Below, in pieces: positions 1 through 5,375 of a DNA stretch of 5,375 nt. Origin of the DNA: an uncultured Pseudomonadales bacterium (GTDB taxonomy: Bacteria; Pseudomonadota; Gammaproteobacteria; Pseudomonadales; Cellvibrionaceae). Every line of letters begins with the position of its first letter. Position 1 is the first letter of the stretch. A program made the position numbers and the translations under genes. The DNA lies in the NCBI GenBank assembly GCA_938048505.1, contig CALIUX010000195.1, positions 1-5,375 on the forward strand, in the 5' to 3' direction. The notes below the pieces were generated by a model that was not told the origin of the DNA, did not search any database, and was given only the letters and a program-made list of their open reading frames with translations.

Positions 1-681
1 GCATACAGTGGAAAAGATAATCTAATAGAGTTAGACGTTGCCAAAGAGATTATTGACAATGCACTGACAGAACCGCTGAGCGAAACCCTAGAGGATATAA
101 CACAGTCAATTCCTTCGTTAGCCGAACAGCTTAACAAAGAAACACCAGCTATTATAATAAATGACAACTGCTTTCGAATTAACCTATCGTTTAGCGAAAC
201 AATTAAAAATGCCATATCACATATTTTAAGGAATAGCCTAGACCACGGTATTGAATTACCAGAACAGCGCATTGCATTAGGGAAAAGCGCTCAAGGCAAT
301 ATTTTAATAAAATGCCAAAGGAAAACTGACAACCTGATTATTAGCATTTCAGACGATGGGAAAGGCTTAGATATAGAAGAACTCATTAAAAAAGGGAAAG
401 CAATGAGCTATTGGAAAAAAAATAACACGCCTTCTCAGCAAGAAGCTGCCAACTTCATCTTTATGACAGGGGCATCAACAAATAAAGTCGCAACCGCCAT
501 TTCTGGTCGAGGTGTAGGGCTTGATGCAGCAAAGCATTTTATTGAAGAGATTGGAGGGAGAGTCACTTTAACATTACACACTACGGATCAGGACAATAAA
601 AACCATATTGCTTTTGAGTTACACATCCATTTACCAAAAGATACTTACTCTGAAATGAAATACTGCACTCTTGAAAATTAA
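1..681 (+). CDS. CheA-like histidine kinase ATPase, C-terminal part (5' end outside window)
   Basis: The frame is open from the first base to TAA at 679-681, giving 226 residues with no upstream start visible, so this is the tail of a larger protein. It is a CheA-type (HPK9-like) GHKL ATP-binding domain. The N box is HILRNSLDHGIE (residues 74-85), the G1 box DDGKGLD (118-124), an F-box-like FMTGAST lies around 151-157, and the G2 box GRGVGLD is at 169-175. The DHG in the N box and the SGRGVG motif are typical of CheA rather than of ordinary HisKA kinases. Residues 1-70 are helical-looking and correspond to the segment preceding the ATPase. The protein ends only about 50 residues after G2, so the CheW-like P5 domain of true CheA is absent. 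Proteins with this ending are known as Hpt-plus-ATPase kinases, some with 7TM-DISM sensor regions. Whether such domains lie upstream here is inference. The role would be ATP-dependent phosphorylation in a two-component relay. The gene is convergent with the methyltransferase gene. Confidence 0.85.
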   Translation, partial: AYSGKDNLIELDVAKEIIDNALTEPLSETLEDITQSIPSLAEQLNKETPAIIINDNCFRINLSFSETIKNAISHILRNSLDHGIELPEQRIALGKSAQGNILIKCQRKTDNLIISISDDGKGLDIEELIKKGKAMSYWKKNNTPSQQEAANFIFMTGASTNKVATAISGRGVGLDAAKHFIEEIGGRVTLTLHTTDQDNKNHIAFELHIHLPKDTYSEMKYCTLEN

Positions 682-703
682 AAATATGCTGCCATTGCTG
701 CAT
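673..703 (-). terminator. Weak intrinsic terminator candidate for the methyltransferase gene
   Basis: Read on the minus strand, an imperfect hairpin (686-703, arms ATGCAGC and GCAGCAT with one internal mismatch, loop AATG) begins two bases after the methyltransferase stop. It is followed by a T-rich run, ATTTTTAATTTT. The stem has only 4+2 pairs around the mismatch, so it is weak. On the plus strand no T-run follows, so the CheA-like gene has no visible terminator here. Confidence 0.35.
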
Positions 704-705
704 GA

Positions 706-1404
706 TTATAAACATGAATAAGACTCTAAGATCTCACTGTATGCTTGCTTTGCTTTTAGAGCATAAGGATGAGAAGTGTTCTTCTGACACCTCTCATAAT
801 GCTTAACCAGCTTTTCAATATAGCGCTGCTTAGCAGGAGTAAATACCTGCCACAAACCCTTCCCCGCAAAACATTCCTTTTTTAGTATTGGCTGACAGCC
901 TCCCCATTTAAAAAACATATGCTCATAATGGCGCCCCTTTTCACTAATAAATAACTCATCATGCAGCTCTAAGCTATTATTCCAACAAAATTGACGAACA
1001 GAATAGGTATTGGTATTCGGGCTTAGTAAAACATGTAGAGTAGCGCCCTTTTTCCGCTTGATAGCAGTCAATATACCCGTCAAGATTGTTTCAACCGTAT
1101 CACCTCCCACACCAGCAATAATGACCAAGTGCGACAATCCTTCATAGGGCATAGTTGCGGCATTATCTAAATGAAAGTGGAGATTACCGTAATCACTTTT
1201 GCTGCATTGCTTAACTAAGCGATCCATAATAGCCGGCACACAATCCACCAGGTGAACTTGGCTATGCATAAGCTGAGGGTTTTTCGCGAGATGCAAGCCA
1301 AGATAGCCGTGATCACAACACAGATCCCAAATGTGATCATATTGATTGATAGGATCAACCCATTCATATAGGTGGCGTAAGCGTTTATCAAGTTTTGGGG
1401 GCAT
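706..1404 (-). CDS. trmK: TrmK-family tRNA (adenine-N1) methyltransferase (COG2384/DUF633)
   Basis: The product is 232 residues, a normal length for the family. TrmK transfers a methyl group from S-adenosylmethionine to N1 of adenine 22 in tRNA; that activity was shown in Bacillus and is inferred here. The N-terminal KLDKRLRHL resembles the usual KLSKRL opening. A Rossmann-type SAM site follows: motif I DLCCDHGYLG (27-36), the acidic residue D54 ending strand 2, and the family signature AGVGGDTVETIL (97-108). LSPN at 127-130 matches the LQPN-like motif at the end of strand 4. The later FISEKGRHYEHMFF corresponds to the conserved DE...EDGKxYE region. The double cysteine in motif I and the HIWD context resemble what I recall of Vibrio-type members. 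The ATG at 1402-1404 is preceded by AATAAAAAATAGTTGA, which holds no good Shine-Dalgarno, so translation may be weak. It lies downstream of valS on the same strand, behind a terminator. The substrate in gammaproteobacteria is less certain, because E. coli lacks the gene. Confidence 0.85.
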   Translation of the reverse strand: MPPKLDKRLRHLYEWVDPINQYDHIWDLCCDHGYLGLHLAKNPQLMHSQVHLVDCVPAIMDRLVKQCSKSDYGNLHFHLDNAATMPYEGLSHLVIIAGVGGDTVETILTGILTAIKRKKGATLHVLLSPNTNTYSVRQFCWNNSLELHDELFISEKGRHYEHMFFKWGGCQPILKKECFAGKGLWQVFTPAKQRYIEKLVKHYERCQKNTSHPYALKAKQAYSEILESYSCL

Positions 1405-1427
1405 TCAACTATTTTTTATTGCAAGGT

Positions 1428-1433
1428 ATTATA
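1428..1433 (-). promoter_or_regulatory. Candidate -10 box (TATAAT) for the trmK-like gene
   Basis: On the minus strand a perfect TATAAT lies 24 bases before the methyltransferase start codon, predicting a leader of about 17 nt. The -35 region falls inside the valS terminator loop and stem (about 1450-1456) and matches TTGACA poorly (TTTAAC with a 16-bp spacer). A TG lies two bases upstream, one base off the extended -10 spacing. The terminator upstream makes a separate promoter plausible, but the poor -35 limits confidence. Confidence 0.4.
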
Positions 1434-1438
1434 GGCAG

Positions 1439-1466
1439 AAAAAAAGCCTGTTAAACAGGCTTTTTT
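1439..1466 (-). terminator. Intrinsic terminator of valS
   Basis: An 11-bp perfect stem, AAAAAAGCCTG paired with CAGGCTTTTTT, encloses a 5-base TTAAA loop. The GC core is GCCTG/CAGGC, and on the minus strand the stem runs into a run of seven T. It begins about 45 bases after the valS stop and separates valS from the methyltransferase gene. Its A/T arms make it structurally bidirectional, but no plus-strand gene ends nearby. Confidence 0.85.
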
Positions 1467-1508
1467 CGCGTTTATTTATCACTTAGAACTAAGAAAAGAT
1501 AACAATTA

Positions 1509-1520
1509 AGCTTATAAGCT
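1509..1520. repeat. 12-bp perfect palindrome over the valS stop codon
   Basis: AGCTTATAAGCT reads identically on both strands and contains the valS TAA stop (1512-1514 complement). A second short inverted repeat, CTTAG-AA-CTAAG (1482-1493), lies between it and the terminator. No function can be assigned. A palindrome of this size in AT-rich DNA may be chance, although it could add structure to the mRNA 3' end. Confidence 0.4.
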
Positions 1521-4346
1521 AGCAATTTTCTCTTTTTGTTTAGCCAATTTAGCTAACTGCTCAGCATAAGATGCCAATCTATCTTTTTCTTTTTGCACAA
1601 CCTCGGCTGGAGCCTTATCAACAAAATTTGCATTGCCGAGTTTACCTTCGAGCTTTTTGGTTTCTTGTTCAAGCTTAATCAGCTCTTTTTGCAAGCGTGC
1701 TAGCTCAGCCTCTTTATCAATAATGCCAGCCATAGGGACATGCACTTCAAGCTTGCCAACTAATGTTGTTGCACTGGCGGGAATTTGATTTGCATCATCT
1801 ATCCATTGCGCATCATCCAAACTGGCAAGCGTCTTGAGAAAAACTACGTTTGCTTCTAAACGGCTTTTATCTTTTGCTTCACCTGCAGTAAAAATAGCTG
1901 GTACTTTTTTGCCTGGACTGACATTCATTTCACCGCGAATATTGCGCACACCTTCAATCACATTTTGCATCCATTCAAAATCTGCTAAAGCATCCGCATC
2001 AACCAACGACTCATCGGCTACAGGGTAGGCTTTGAGCATAATGCTATCACCACCTGTTGCTGCAAGCGCTTTCACTTTATGCCAAATTTCTTCAGTAATA
2101 AATGGCATCAAAGGATGTGCCATACGCAAGATCGTTTCGAGCACTCGAATAAGTGTTCGACGCGTGCCACGCTGTGCTTTTTCATCACCGTTTTTGAGCG
2201 CTGGCTTAGCTAATTCGATATACCAGCTACAGTACTCATTCCAAATGAAGTCATAAAGAACTTGGCTTGCAATGTCTAAACGGAAGGTATCAAACCCTTC
2301 CTGCATGGCTTTTTCAACTTGCTGCAAGCGGCTTACAATCCATTTATCAGCAATATTTAATGAGTAATCTTGGCTACCATCTTGCCCGCAATCTTGCCCT
2401 TCCGTATTCATCAAGACAAAGTTGGCTGCGTTCCAAAGTTTGTTGCAAAAGTTGCGGAATCCTTCAATGCGGCCCGTATCAAAATTAATATCTCGGCCAG
2501 TACTCGCTAGTGAATAGAACGTATAACGTAAAGCATCTGTACCGTAAGCGTTTAAGCCTTCAGGGAATTCTTTACGTGTTGCTTTTTCGATTTTTTTAGC
2601 CGCTTTAGGGTTCATCAAACCGGTTGTACGCTTTTTCACTAGAGACTCAAGATCAATGCCATCAATAAGATCAATGGGGTCTAATACATTCCCCTTTGAC
2701 TTACTCATTTTTTGACCGTCACCATCACGGACTAGACCATGAACATAAACGGTTTTAAAAGGTACTTGAGAGGTGCCATCTTCATTTTTAATAAAATGCG
2801 TTGTCATCATAATCATTCTGGCTACCCAGAAGAAAATAATATCAAAACCGGTTACTAGTAGATCGGTACTGTGGAAAGCTTTTAATTCTGGTGTTTCTTC
2901 AGGCCAACCTAACGTTGAAAATGTCCATAATGCAGAGCTAAACCATGTATCGAGAACATCATCATCTTGGCGCAGCTGTACTTCAGGCCCAATATTATTT
3001 TTCTCTCGCACCTCAGCTTCATCACGCCCCACATAGACTTTACCATTATGGTCATACCATGCCGGAATACGGTGCCCCCACCATAATTGACGTGAAATAC
3101 ACCAATCTTGAATATCTCGCATCCAAGCAAAGTACATGTTTTCATACTGCTTCGGAACAAACTGCACCTCGCCCTCTTCCACAACACGAATCGCTTCTTC
3201 TGCCATAGGAGCAGTATTGACATACCACTGATCGGTTAACCAAGGTTCAATCACAACACCACTGCGATCACCGCGTGGCACTTTTAGCGCATGCGGCTCA
3301 ATTTTTAACAACCAGCCTTCTGCTTCAGCTTGAGCAACAAGCTTTTTACGCGCTTCAAAACGCTCCAGCCCTGCGTAATCAGCAGGACATGCTTCTGTAC
3401 CGAGCGGTTTAAAAGTGCCATTTTCTAGAATCGTAAATTCAGAGAGTACATTCGCATCACGATCGAATACATTGATTACAGATAAACTTTGACGCTTACC
3501 GACATCGTAATCATTAAAATCATGAGCAGGTGTAATTTTGACGCAACCAGTACCAAACTCTTTATCAACATATTCATCGGCAACGATTGGGATAATGCGG
3601 CCCGTAATAGGCAACGTTATGGTTTTACCTACTAACGATTGATAGCGCTCATCACTTGGGTCAACCGCAACAGCCGTATCACCCAGCATTGTTTCAGGGC
3701 GCGTTGTTGCAACCGTTAAGTGGCCACTCCCATCTGTGAGTGGATAGTTGAAGTACCACATACTGCCTTTTTCTTCTTCATTGAGTACCTCAAGGTCAGA
3801 AATGGCCGTATGCAGTTTAGGATCCCAGTTAACAAGGCGTTTACCGCGATAAATCAAGCCATCTTCGTGCAAGCGAACAAACACCTCTTGTACCGCTTTT
3901 GAAAGGCCCTCATCCATAGTAAAGCGCTCACGCGACCAATCAACCGAGCTGCCCAAGCGGCGTATCTGTTGTGTAATCGTCCCACCGCTTTGCTCTTTCC
4001 AGTCCCACACTTTCTCTAAGAATTTATCACGGCCCAAGTCATGGCGAGAGACACCTTCAGCACCAAGCTGCCGCTCAACCACCATTTGCGTGGCAATACC
4101 CGCATGATCACAACCGCCCTGCCATAAAGTATTGTTGCCACTCATACGCTTGTAGCGAATGTAAGCATCCATAATGGCGTTGTTAAACCCATGCCCCATG
4201 TGCAAACTACCGGTGACATTCGGTGGCGGAATCATAATGCTATAAGGCGTACCTTCGCCACTGGGCGCAAAATACCCACGCTCTTCCCAAGTTTTATACC
4301 AATTTTGTTCTATATTGGCGGGCTGATAAGTTGTGTTTTCGCTCAT
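1512..4346 (-). CDS. valS: Valine--tRNA ligase (valyl-tRNA synthetase)
   Basis: A complete, uninterrupted 944-residue class Ia aminoacyl-tRNA synthetase, close to the E. coli length of 951. It charges tRNA(Val) with valine in the cytoplasm, using ATP, and edits misactivated threonine. The HIGH motif appears as HMGH (49-52) inside [14 protein letters not shown], and KMSKS is at 546-550. The inserted CP1 editing domain shows [10 protein letters not shown] (214-223) and [13 protein letters not shown] from 273, with H275, D276 and D279. The second half of the Rossmann catalytic domain includes [15 protein letters not shown] around 414-428. The central stretch [15 protein letters not shown] plus NTEGQDCG, then the anticodon-binding helices, follow the E. 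coli order. A lysine/glutamate-rich C-terminal coiled coil, the tRNA-binding arm, occupies about 875-944. The ATG start is supported by the conserved N-terminus and by AGGCAGA about 5-11 bases upstream, a modest ribosome site. Unlike in E. coli, holC is not next to it. Its own promoter and terminator suggest a monocistronic unit. Confidence 0.98.
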   Translation of the reverse strand: MSENTTYQPANIEQNWYKTWEERGYFAPSGEGTPYSIMIPPPNVTGSLHMGHGFNNAIMDAYIRYKRMSGNNTLWQGGCDHAGIATQMVVERQLGAEGVSRHDLGRDKFLEKVWDWKEQSGGTITQQIRRLGSSVDWSRERFTMDEGLSKAVQEVFVRLHEDGLIYRGKRLVNWDPKLHTAISDLEVLNEEEKGSMWYFNYPLTDGSGHLTVATTRPETMLGDTAVAVDPSDERYQSLVGKTITLPITGRIIPIVADEYVDKEFGTGCVKITPAHDFNDYDVGKRQSLSVINVFDRDANVLSEFTILENGTFKPLGTEACPADYAGLERFEARKKLVAQAEAEGWLLKIEPHALKVPRGDRSGVVIEPWLTDQWYVNTAPMAEEAIRVVEEGEVQFVPKQYENMYFAWMRDIQDWCISRQLWWGHRIPAWYDHNGKVYVGRDEAEVREKNNIGPEVQLRQDDDVLDTWFSSALWTFSTLGWPEETPELKAFHSTDLLVTGFDIIFFWVARMIMMTTHFIKNEDGTSQVPFKTVYVHGLVRDGDGQKMSKSKGNVLDPIDLIDGIDLESLVKKRTTGLMNPKAAKKIEKATRKEFPEGLNAYGTDALRYTFYSLASTGRDINFDTGRIEGFRNFCNKLWNAANFVLMNTEGQDCGQDGSQDYSLNIADKWIVSRLQQVEKAMQEGFDTFRLDIASQVLYDFIWNEYCSWYIELAKPALKNGDEKAQRGTRRTLIRVLETILRMAHPLMPFITEEIWHKVKALAATGGDSIMLKAYPVADESLVDADALADFEWMQNVIEGVRNIRGEMNVSPGKKVPAIFTAGEAKDKSRLEANVVFLKTLASLDDAQWIDDANQIPASATTLVGKLEVHVPMAGIIDKEAELARLQKELIKLEQETKKLEGKLGNANFVDKAPAEVVQKEKDRLASYAEQLAKLAKQKEKIASL

Positions 4347-4387
4347 GATTCTGCCTGTTTAACTGTGTGTAACCCAGCGATAATATG

Positions 4388-4405
4388 TTTGATACTGGCA
4401 TCAAA
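4388..4405. repeat. Short hairpin in the valS leader
   Basis: TTTGAT-ACTGGC-ATCAAA forms a 6-bp perfect stem with a 6-base loop, about 40-60 bases upstream of the valS start. No T-run follows on the minus strand, so it is not a terminator. It may be a leader RNA structure or an operator half-site pair. The function is unknown. Confidence 0.4.
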
Positions 4406-4408
4406 TGC

Positions 4409-4423
4409 GTATATTGAATATAC
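4409..4423. promoter_or_regulatory. Operator-like 15-bp inverted repeat
   Basis: GTATATT-G-AATATAC has perfect 7-bp arms around one central base, the shape of a dimeric repressor site. It overlaps the first copy of the 13-bp tandem repeat. The motif GCGTATA occurs three times nearby (4407-4413, 4470-4476, 4498-4504). If the candidate valS promoter is right, the site lies about 60-75 bases into the transcribed leader. The regulator, if any, is unknown, and AT-rich chance similarity is possible. Confidence 0.35.
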
Positions 4424-4438
4424 AAATTGAATATACAA
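4413..4438. repeat. Perfect 13-bp tandem duplication in the valS leader
   Basis: ATTGAATATACAA occurs twice head to tail (4413-4425 and 4426-4438) with no mismatch. The duplication lies in the untranslated region upstream of valS. It could have arisen by replication slippage, or it could be a duplicated binding site, since the first copy carries half of the adjoining palindrome. TATACAA occurs once more at 4473-4479. Confidence 0.75.
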
Positions 4439-4452
4439 CAGGATGCGCAATA

Positions 4453-4489
4453 CCCAGCATGCTGAGTGGGCGTATACAAATGGGCTGGG
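4453..4489. repeat. Nested palindromes near the start of the valS leader
   Basis: A perfect 10-bp palindrome, CAGCATGCTG (4455-4464), lies inside a wider possible pairing of CCCAGC (4453-4458) with GCTGGG (4484-4489). The two folds exclude each other, because they share the left arm. A further CCCAGC occurs at 4373-4378. Most of the element falls at the predicted 5' end of the valS transcript, so alternative RNA folds are conceivable, but no known riboswitch or T-box sequence was recognised. Confidence 0.35.
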
Positions 4490-4518
4490 ATTATACAGCG
4501 TATAGGCCATCTTGGCAG
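4490..4518 (-). promoter_or_regulatory. Candidate sigma-70 promoter of valS
   Basis: On the minus strand CTGCCA (4518-4513, 4 of 6 matches to TTGACA) is separated by 17 bp from a perfect TATAAT (4495-4490). The start point would be near 4483, giving valS a leader of about 137 nt. This is the best-matched minus-strand promoter I found in the gap. Its -35 box overlaps that of the opposing candidate promoter. Confidence 0.5.
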
Positions 4519-4541
4519 TCGTGAAAGTACAGCTCTATAAG
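4512..4541 (+). promoter_or_regulatory. Candidate divergent plus-strand promoter
   Basis: TTGGCA (4512-4517, 5 of 6) and TATAAG (4536-4541, 5 of 6) are spaced by 18 bp. Transcription would start near 4548 and run rightward into gene-free DNA, then antisense to the sortase gene. No convincing open reading frame or terminator follows within the gap, so the product, if any, is unknown. It may be a chance match. Confidence 0.3.
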
Positions 4542-4756
4542 AAAGGTTAAGCCAAAGTCAGAATAGTATGCGGCGTGACAAAGGAGATTGCCCTAAAGCG
4601 AGCATTGTTTCTAATTTACAGAGCTTCTACTACAACTGAAGTAACTGGATGCTCTTGCAAACAGCCTTTGAGATATCTATCGTAGCGATTAAGGCAATCA
4701 CATAACGGAAGCCCTTCCAAAGAAAAGTAGACCTCTTATCCAAAGAGAAGATATGA
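4542..4756. other. Gene-free stretch between the valS promoter region and the sortase gene
   Basis: No open reading frame here has a plausible start and ribosome site. The longest I examined on the plus strand is a 36-codon GTG frame (4575-4685) without a Shine-Dalgarno. No tRNA or known RNA gene is visible. An imperfect direct repeat, TCCAAAGAAAAG (4716-4727) and TCCAAAGAGAAG (4739-4750), sits just past the sortase stop, together with a weak CTCTT/AAGAG hairpin. No clear terminator for the sortase gene is present. The stretch could hold an unrecognised small RNA, or nothing. Confidence 0.5.
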
Positions 4757-5375
4757 TCAAATCGGAATAGCCTGCGCTACAAAACGCTCCGACCCTCCTG
4801 GCACTAATGCATCAAATGGATAACACGTAATCAAACTTAAACGCGATAAGTTTTTATCTATCAACCAAGGGCCATGCTGGATGTTTTTCACTTCAGTGTG
4901 ATCAATTTGATAAGGCAACCAATCGCCTTGCCTACGCTGTAATCGAATCATATCGCCCTTTTTCAAGTGCTGAAGAAAGGCAAAATGCGTGTCGCGATGG
5001 CCACTTAAAACAATATGCTGACTAGTATAGGAAGAACGATGATCATCTGCTTTCAGCACATGTTCGGGGAGTGCCGTACCATCAATATGCCCTGGAGAAA
5101 AGGCAAGGCTACTTCCATGCGTGCCAGCTAAAACAATCCAATCTACACCTTGACTGGGAGCCTGTATTCTGGCGATAGGCCATGTGTCGGCCCAAGGCCA
5201 AGGTAACGTGTTTTCACCTGTTTTGAGTGTTTGCTGCCATGCGTGCTCAATTAATATTTGCGCCAAATACGCTTTAGTATAAATCCAACCCGAATGCCCC
5301 CAACTTGCAAGTATTAGCATTACCAATAAACTCGCAGTGATTGACCGCCCAGCACGTCGATTATTGAGTAAACCG
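4757..5375 (-). CDS. Class GN sortase (marine proteobacterial type), N-terminus outside window
   Basis: A sortase-family cysteine transpeptidase, of the Gram-negative marine proteobacterial type (TIGR03784-like). These enzymes are membrane-anchored on the periplasmic side, cut a C-terminal LPxTG-like signal and transfer the protein to an acceptor. Residue numbers count the 205 codons in the window. The catalytic His is H126 in LSGHRDTHFAFL, the Cys is C184 in LSLITCYPFDALVPGG, and the Arg is R197 in GSERFV, so the full triad is present. A hydrophobic helix near the N-terminus (SITASLLVMLILASWG, about 11-26) follows basic RRAGR, a typical signal anchor. A TTG at 5324-5326 could be read as a start, but the frame continues without stop to 5374. 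That extra stretch supplies the positive residues and part of the helix, so the true start is probably just beyond the window. The family's substrate gene (vault/VIT and von Willebrand A domains) is usually adjacent upstream, so it would be off-window here. Confidence 0.9.
   Translation of the reverse strand, partial: GLLNNRRAGRSITASLLVMLILASWGHSGWIYTKAYLAQILIEHAWQQTLKTGENTLPWPWADTWPIARIQAPSQGVDWIVLAGTHGSSLAFSPGHIDGTALPEHVLKADDHRSSYTSQHIVLSGHRDTHFAFLQHLKKGDMIRLQRRQGDWLPYQIDHTEVKNIQHGPWLIDKNLSRLSLITCYPFDALVPGGSERFVAQAIPI

Noticed and set aside
1..681. Idea that the CheA-like protein is the dedicated kinase of the sortase system
   Set aside because: It is about 4 kb away on the other strand, separated by valS and trmK, and its CheA-type ATPase differs from the HisKA-type kinase expected for that system.
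2909..3223. A 104-codon minus-strand frame and an opposing 87-codon plus-strand frame (2945-3208) inside valS
   Set aside because: Both are out-of-frame shadows of the intact valS catalytic domain, which is conserved right through this stretch.
4353..4363. GCCTGTTTAAC upstream of valS resembling the GCCTGTTAAAC of the terminator at 1446-1456
   Set aside because: It has only one arm and no hairpin; the resemblance is short and probably chance.
4191..4430. 79-codon plus-strand frame across the valS start and leader
   Set aside because: It is antisense to the conserved valS N-terminus, has no recognisable domain and no supporting ribosome site.
4294..4479. 61-codon minus-strand frame overlapping the valS start, considered as a leader peptide
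   Set aside because: It starts with TTG and has no ribosome site, overlaps valS out of frame, is not valine-rich, and no attenuator hairpin with a T-run follows.
4347..4483. T-box or other aminoacyl-tRNA riboswitch upstream of valS
   Set aside because: No T-box sequence or terminator/antiterminator pair is visible, and T-boxes are not typical of gammaproteobacteria.
4575..4685. 36-codon GTG-initiated frame, and a 23-codon ATG frame at 4568, in the gap
   Set aside because: Neither has a Shine-Dalgarno sequence or recognisable features, and frames of this length are expected by chance.
1..5375. Search for CRISPR arrays, tRNA or rRNA genes, insertion sequences and attachment sites
   Set aside because: No regularly spaced repeats, tRNA-like folds, transposase fragments or terminal inverted repeats were seen.

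Overview
The window looks like chromosomal DNA of a marine-type gammaproteobacterium that is moderately AT-rich. Three things point this way. The valyl-tRNA synthetase is close to the enterobacterial type over its full length. The TrmK-family methyltransferase has the motif I form that I recall from Vibrio-like relatives. The sortase belongs to the Gram-negative 'marine proteobacterial' (class GN) family. I cannot name a genus from sequence alone.

Layout, left to right. Positions 1-681 (+) hold the C-terminal end of a CheA-like ATPase (histidine-kinase catalytic domain); its start lies outside the window and it has no CheW-like tail. It converges, across 24 bp, on a TrmK-type SAM-dependent tRNA methyltransferase (706-1404, -). 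A short gap (1405-1511) carries a clear intrinsic terminator for valS and a perfect TATAAT -10 box for the methyltransferase. A complete valS (1512-4346, -) fills the middle of the window. A 410-bp non-coding gap (4347-4756) follows. It holds candidate divergent promoters whose -35 boxes overlap, a perfect 13-bp tandem duplication, several small palindromes, and about 240 bp in which I see no gene. The right end (4757-5375, -) is a class GN sortase whose reading frame stays open to the window edge, so its true start, and probably its substrate gene, lie just outside.

How they relate. valS and the TrmK-like gene both serve tRNA function (aminoacylation and modification) and lie on the same strand, but the terminator between them suggests mainly separate transcription. 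The sortase and the CheA-like protein belong to envelope and signalling functions and have no visible functional link to the tRNA genes. The sortase is on the same strand as valS but separated from it by the long gap, which carries valS's own candidate promoter.

There is no strong evidence for an unknown system. The points most worth a second look are the Gram-negative sortase, the CheA-like ATPase without a CheW domain, and the repeat-rich leader with divergent promoters upstream of valS.
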